From Thermomicrobiales bacterium (GTDB lineage: Bacteria; Chloroflexota; Chloroflexia; Thermomicrobiales; UBA6265), in contig JADLCW010000199.1 of the NCBI GenBank assembly GCA_020847015.1, positions 1-9,314 of the forward strand: 9,314 nucleotides of DNA. Reading direction: 5' to 3'. Positions within the stretch are counted from its first letter, which is position 1, and every line of letters begins with the position of its first letter. The notes beneath the pieces are model-generated. The model was not told the origin of the DNA. It worked only from the letters and a program-made list of their open reading frames with translations, and made no database searches. The translations under genes and the position numbers were made by a program. Shown here piece after piece: positions 6,117 through 9,314 of the stretch.

Positions 6117-6145
6117 ATTATATCACAATATCGGCATATTGTCAT
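6117..6145 (-). promoter_or_regulatory. Near-consensus sigma-70 promoter of the small gene
   Basis: On the minus strand ATGACA (6140-6145, five of six matches) and TATAAT (6117-6122, perfect) are separated by 17 bases. The expected start of transcription is near 6110, giving a leader of about 29 bases that contains the AGGGGAG site. It is the strongest promoter visible in the window and stands out as AT-rich in GC-rich surroundings. Confidence 0.8.
6125..6142. promoter_or_regulatory. Operator-like palindrome in the promoter spacer
   Basis: ACAATAT (6125-6131), CGGC (6132-6135) and ATATTGT (6136-6142) form a perfect 7+4+7 inverted repeat, with partial symmetry one base further out (AT.../...AT). 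It fills most of the spacer and overlaps the -35 of the small-gene promoter, a position where a dimeric repressor would block RNA polymerase. The cognate regulator is not in the window. It could also affect the divergent acetamidase gene, whose start is about 100 bp away. Confidence 0.6.
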
Positions 6146-6187
6146 GATTCGATTAAGCCGGCCGGACTGCATCGGCCGCGGGCGCGT

Positions 6188-6193
6188 TATGAT
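6188..6193 (+). promoter_or_regulatory. Possible -10 for the acetamidase gene
   Basis: TATGAT matches five of six positions of the -10 consensus. No good -35 lies 16-18 bases upstream. Transcription would start near 6200, leaving a 40-base leader with GGAGG at 6231-6235, four bases before the ATG. Confidence 0.35.
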
Positions 6194-6239
6194 CCGGTTC
6201 GATCCGCCCGCCGCGCATCGCAGTCATTCCGGAGGCAGC

Positions 6240-7154
6240 ATGGTCGTTCACCAGCTCGCGCCGACCGCCTGGTTCACTACGCTCGGGCCGCACCAACCCG
6301 TGCTGCGGGTGCGCCCCGGCGACGCCATCGTGGCCCAGACGCTCGACGCCAATGGGTGGGACGCGGCCGGTGTCAAGCGCGCCTCCCCGCCCAACCCGAT
6401 GAGCGGGCCGGTGTTCGTCGAAGGGGCCGAACCGGGCGATGCGCTCGGCGTCACGATTGAAAAGATCGTGCCGACGCGCGCCACCGGCTGGAGCCGGGCG
6501 GCGCTGGCGCACAACGTGGTGGATCCCGATTTCGTCGCCGCGCTGCCTCCGCGCGATCGCGCGCAGTGGCGCATCGACCCGGTGCGCGCCATCGTCGAGC
6601 TGCAGGATGCGCCGCCCGGCGCGGCCGCCATCGCGGTTCCGCTGGCCCCCATGATCGGTTGTTTCGGGGTGGCTCCGGCCGGCGGCGAGGCGATCGCCAC
6701 CTCCAGCAGCGGTCCCCACGGCGGCAATATGGACTGGCGCGGCTGCCGCCCCGGAGCGACGGTCTGGTTCCCGGTGGCCGTGCCCGGCGCGAACTTCTTC
6801 CTCGGCGACGGCCACGCCGCCCAGGGCGATGGCGAAATCTGCGGCACGGGCGTCGAGACAGCCTGCGAAATGACGGTCACGCTGCAGCTGCGCAAGGGAT
6901 GGCGGATCGCCTGGCCGCGCGGCACGGACGCGGCCGGCCGCTTCACCATCGGCAATGCCCGCCCGCTGGATCAGGCGCTGCAGCACGCCACCACCGAGAT
7001 GCTGCGCTGGTTGCTGGAGGACGGACTCGACGCCGTGTCCGCCAGCCATCTGCTGGGTCAGAGCGTCCGCTACGACATCGCCAACGCGTTCAATCCGGCG
7101 TATAGCGTGGTGTGTCGGATCGCGGAGCCGAACCGGCCCGCAGCCGCCGAGTAG
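6240..7154 (+). CDS. Acetamidase/formamidase family amidohydrolase
   Basis: The product has 304 residues; family members run about 300-410, so this is the short form. It hydrolyses small amides such as formamide or acetamide to the acid and ammonia, in the cytoplasm. The diagnostic motifs of the FmdA/AmdA fold are clear: SSGPHGGNMDWRG at 156-168 and FLGDGHAAQGDGEICGTGVE at 187-206, which carry the metal- and substrate-binding residues. PMSGPVFVEGAEPGDAL (53-69) is the conserved N-terminal barrel segment, and RYDIANAFNP (277-286) near the end matches the family's C-terminal helix. The ATG at 6240 follows GGAGG. The long frame running back to 5775 is antisense to the methyltransferase and small gene and is not coding. 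The DJ-1-type gene follows 83 bp downstream on the same strand. The exact amide cannot be decided from sequence. Confidence 0.95.
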   Translation: MVVHQLAPTAWFTTLGPHQPVLRVRPGDAIVAQTLDANGWDAAGVKRASPPNPMSGPVFVEGAEPGDALGVTIEKIVPTRATGWSRAALAHNVVDPDFVAALPPRDRAQWRIDPVRAIVELQDAPPGAAAIAVPLAPMIGCFGVAPAGGEAIATSSSGPHGGNMDWRGCRPGATVWFPVAVPGANFFLGDGHAAQGDGEICGTGVETACEMTVTLQLRKGWRIAWPRGTDAAGRFTIGNARPLDQALQHATTEMLRWLLEDGLDAVSASHLLGQSVRYDIANAFNPAYSVVCRIAEPNRPAAAE

Positions 7155-7237
7155 CCATCACGCGCGGTGGGCGGCGAACTCCGCTTGACGCGGATCTCTT
7201 CGCGACGCTCCCGCTCGACTCGTCCGGAGCATCCCCC

Positions 7238-7861
7238 ATGTCTGACGACCTGCGTCCGCTCTCCGTCGGCATCGTCGTGTTCGACGGTGTCGAGGTGCTC
7301 GATTTTTGCGGGCCATTCGAGGTGTTCGCCACCGCCGCGACGCCCGTGGCCCCGGGCGAGCCGGAGCAACTGCGCTTCCGCGTGTCCGTGTTGGCGGAGC
7401 GGTCGGCCACGATCCGCTGCACCGGCGGGTTGCTGGTGCAACCGCACGGCACGCTGGCCGACAGCCCGCCGCTGGATGCGATCGTGATGCCGGGGGGCGT
7501 CGGCGCCCGGCGCGAGGCGACGAACCCGGTGCTGCTGGATTGGCTGCGGGCGCGCTATGCTGATGGCGCTCTCGTCACCAGCGTCTGCACCGGGGCGGAG
7601 GCGCTGGCGGCGGCGGGGCTGCTGGACGGTCGCCGAGCGACCACCCACTGGGCCTCGATCGACCGGTTGCGCGCCGCCTACCCCGCCGTCGCCATCCGCG
7701 ACGACGCCCGCTTCGTGGATGAGGGCGACATCATCACCGCGGCCGGCGTTTCGGCTGGCATCGACATGGCGCTGCACGTGGTCGCCCGGCTGTGTGGGCC
7801 GGAGACCGCCCGCTGGACGGCGCGGTTGATGGAGTACGGAGTCGAGTCGGCGAAACGTTGA
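7238..7861 (+). CDS. DJ-1/PfpI family protein, isonitrile-hydratase-like
   Basis: The protein has 207 residues from the ATG at 7238, with GGAG eight bases upstream. An in-frame start at 7112 would overlap the acetamidase gene and adds 42 residues unlike the family. The nucleophile is Cys117 in SVCTGAEALAAAGLLDGRR, followed by ATTHW, the pattern shared by isonitrile hydratase and the amidase-like domain of AraC-type regulators. Asp22 (VEVLDFCGPFEVF) is placed like the catalytic aspartate of isonitrile hydratase, and Thr118 follows the cysteine. MPGG is at 84-87. There is no C-terminal helix-turn-helix, so it is an enzyme or chaperone-like domain, not a GlxA-type regulator. Isonitrile hydratase converts isonitriles to N-substituted formamides. 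Adjacency to an acetamidase/formamidase fits but does not prove this. Other DJ-1 activities (glyoxalase- or deglycase-like) remain possible. Confidence 0.92.
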   Translation: MSDDLRPLSVGIVVFDGVEVLDFCGPFEVFATAATPVAPGEPEQLRFRVSVLAERSATIRCTGGLLVQPHGTLADSPPLDAIVMPGGVGARREATNPVLLDWLRARYADGALVTSVCTGAEALAAAGLLDGRRATTHWASIDRLRAAYPAVAIRDDARFVDEGDIITAAGVSAGIDMALHVVARLCGPETARWTARLMEYGVESAKR

Positions 7862-7883
7862 GCAGGAGCCACGCATCGCGACT

Positions 7884-7912
7884 GGCCGCGCCGCCAGCGC
7901 TTCGACGCGGCC
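7884..7912. terminator. Possible bidirectional terminator between convergent genes
   Basis: GGCCGCG (7884-7890) and CGCGGCC (7906-7912) are inverted around a 15-base loop, in the 81-bp gap where the DJ-1-like and oxidase genes end facing each other. There is no T tract on either side and the loop is long. The location is the main argument. Confidence 0.3.
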
Positions 7913-7942
7913 TCTCAACCGATCGACGGCCCGAAGTCCGTC

Positions 7943-9304
7943 TCAGTGCCTGCCCAATCGCTCCACCAGACTGGTCCCGGTCGGGGCTTCGCCGGTGCGC
8001 TCGCCCTTCTGATCCAGCCGCAGGAACCCTTCCTGCACGAAGCGGATGCCCGCCCAGCGCAGCGGTTCCGGTTCCCAGCGGCGGGAACGGTGCCCGACGG
8101 TGGGCAGTGCGGTGCTGGGGGTGCGCTGACCGGTAATGAGGTCGGATAGGGTGCGGCCGCTCAGGTTGGCGGTGGAAACGCCCTGCCCGGTGTAGCCGTA
8201 GGCTCCGGCCACGCCGCGGGCTTCGTTGAAGAACACGTTCGGCATCCAGTCGCGCGGCATCCCCAGCGAACCGCCCCAGGCGTGGCTGAAGCGCACGTCG
8301 CGCAGCACCGGGAACCATTCCCGCGCCAGCTCGCGCAGCATGGCATGGGTCGGTTCGTGGCGGTCGAGGCGGTCGTCGATGCGGGAGTTGAGGCGGTAGG
8401 GGGCGCCGCGACCGCCGAACAGGATGCGGCCATCGGCGGTGCGCTGCAGATAGTCGACCGAGAAGCGGGACGAGGCCAACAATTCGCGCCCCTCCCAGCC
8501 GATGGTCGCCCATTGCTCGTCCGTCAGCGGCTCGGTAAGCACGATCAGGGAGTAGACCGGGATCATCGTGCGGCGCAACTGGGGCAACCGGGTCAGATAG
8601 GATTCGCCGGCCAGCACCAGCGTTTTCGCCCGCACATCGCCGAACGGGGTGACGAAGCGGGGTCGCTCGCCGGGGACGATCGCCTCGACCGGGGTTTGCT
8701 CGTAGATCGTCGCGCCGCGCCGCTCGACCACGTTGGCCAACCCGCGCGCCAGCCGCGCCGGGTGGATCGCCGCCGCATCGGGCACGAACAACCCAGCCAG
8801 CGCGTCGGTCACCCGCATGCGGCGAGCGACCTCGGCGGCGGACAGCATCTGATAATGATCCTGCAATCCGAGCGACGCCGCGGTATCGTATTCCGCTCGA
8901 ATCGATGGTTCTTGCGATCGGCCGCGCGCCAGCCGCAATCCGCCGCCCATGGTGAATTGGGCGTCGATATTTTCGGCCGCGGCGACCCGGCCCACCTCTC
9001 GCACCGCCTCGTGCATCGCCAGCGTCTGGGCACGCGCCTGCTCCGGCCCGTAGCGCTCGCGCAGCATGCCGAGCGAAACCGGGAAGCCCGGGGAGCACCA
9101 GCCGCCGTTGCGCCCCGAGGCGCCGTAACCCGCGATCTCTTTTTCAATCACCGCGATGGAGCGAGCGGGGTCCTGCTGCTGCAAATAGTAGGCGGTCCAG
9201 AGACCGGTGTAGCCGGCTCCAAGGATGGCGACATCGACATCGACCGAGCCGTCGAGGCGCGGCCGGGGGGTCAGATCGCCGGCAGTTTCGAGCCAGAAAC
9301 TCAC
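7943..9304 (-). CDS. FAD-dependent oxidoreductase, DAO family (amine-oxidase-like), 5' end possibly incomplete
   Basis: The 453 residues from the GTG at 9304 form a D-amino-acid-oxidase-type flavoprotein of the gamma-glutamylputrescine-oxidase-like (PuuB/OrdL) group. It would oxidise an amine or amino-acid derivative with O2, releasing ammonia or an amine. The dinucleotide fold is DVAILGAGYTGLWTAYYL (24-41) with Glu54 (AVIEKE) for the ribose. GASGRNGGWC (61-70) is the flavin-contact motif of the group. The C-terminal FAD segment is GAYGYTGQGVSTANLSGRT, preceded by HAWGGSLGMPRDWMP. The frame stays open to the window edge, reading YRD before the GTG. Relatives I recall begin with a similar Y-R-(E/D)-x-S-x-W stretch, so the true start may lie just outside. 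The substrate is not determined by sequence. It converges on the acetamidase/DJ-1 pair. Confidence 0.93.
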   Translation of the reverse strand: MSFWLETAGDLTPRPRLDGSVDVDVAILGAGYTGLWTAYYLQQQDPARSIAVIEKEIAGYGASGRNGGWCSPGFPVSLGMLRERYGPEQARAQTLAMHEAVREVGRVAAAENIDAQFTMGGGLRLARGRSQEPSIRAEYDTAASLGLQDHYQMLSAAEVARRMRVTDALAGLFVPDAAAIHPARLARGLANVVERRGATIYEQTPVEAIVPGERPRFVTPFGDVRAKTLVLAGESYLTRLPQLRRTMIPVYSLIVLTEPLTDEQWATIGWEGRELLASSRFSVDYLQRTADGRILFGGRGAPYRLNSRIDDRLDRHEPTHAMLRELAREWFPVLRDVRFSHAWGGSLGMPRDWMPNVFFNEARGVAGAYGYTGQGVSTANLSGRTLSDLITGQRTPSTALPTVGHRSRRWEPEPLRWAGIRFVQEGFLRLDQKGERTGEAPTGTSLVERLGRH

Positions 9305-9314
9305 GTCACGGTAC

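Noticed and set aside
3151..6147. A 998-codon open frame on the plus strand
   Set aside because: It lies opposite ppa, the hydrolase, the cyclotransferase-like gene, MidA and the small gene, all with clear motifs or signals. The translation is Arg/Gly/Ala-rich with no family signature, as expected of antisense frames in high-GC DNA.
6159..6178. CGGCCG / CGGCCG inverted repeat upstream of the acetamidase
   Set aside because: Each arm is itself palindromic and only six bases long, so it is expected by chance at this GC content.
7734..9098. A 454-codon minus-strand frame overlapping the flavoprotein
   Set aside because: It is a frame-shifted shadow of the oxidase gene, Arg/Gly-rich and without motifs.
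1..9314. CRISPR array, tRNA, rRNA, insertion sequence or phage genes
   Set aside because: I saw no regularly spaced repeats, cloverleaf or tRNA boxes, transposase motifs or phage structural motifs.

Overview
The window is very GC-rich and gene-dense. It has TTG/GTG starts, few strong Shine-Dalgarno sites, and a short dispersed repeat (GTCATCCTGAGCG..GCGAAGGATCT) of a type I recall from Chloroflexota, especially Thermomicrobia/Sphaerobacter relatives. The protein content (MidA-type methyltransferase, single-domain PPase, acetamidase, 'GASGRNGG' amine oxidase) fits that group. The assignment is inference from content, not a database match. I see no tRNA, rRNA, CRISPR array, transposase or phage gene.

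Layout. (1) 1-2463, plus strand: a zinc-ribbon/OB-fold protein (5' end probably outside the window), followed after 19 bp by a stripped-down two-AAA Clp-type ATPase with no N-domain, middle domain or ClpP-docking loop. (2) 2464-2738: a 275-bp convergent gap holding the dispersed repeat. (3) 2739-5802, minus strand, read right to left: MidA/COG1565 methyltransferase (apparently leaderless), a small protein resembling a degenerate gamma-glutamylcyclotransferase, an alpha/beta hydrolase, and inorganic pyrophosphatase. (4) 5847-6145, minus strand: a complete small transcription unit with a near-consensus promoter, a palindrome in the promoter spacer, a 59-codon gene and a perfect 13-bp hairpin. 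(5) 6240-7861, plus strand: an acetamidase/formamidase and a DJ-1/PfpI (isonitrile-hydratase-like) protein. (6) 7943-9304 (open to the right edge), minus strand: a FAD-dependent amine-oxidase-like protein converging on them.

How the genes may work together. The first pair looks like an operon in which a nucleic-acid-binding-type protein accompanies a Clp-like unfoldase that cannot use the usual ClpP dock. The right-hand trio reads as small-molecule nitrogen metabolism: isonitrile hydration, amide hydrolysis and amine oxidation are chemically successive steps, although no gene order proves a pathway. The minus-strand block is mostly housekeeping. The most unusual compact element is the small gene at 5902-6081 with its operator-like promoter and hairpin.
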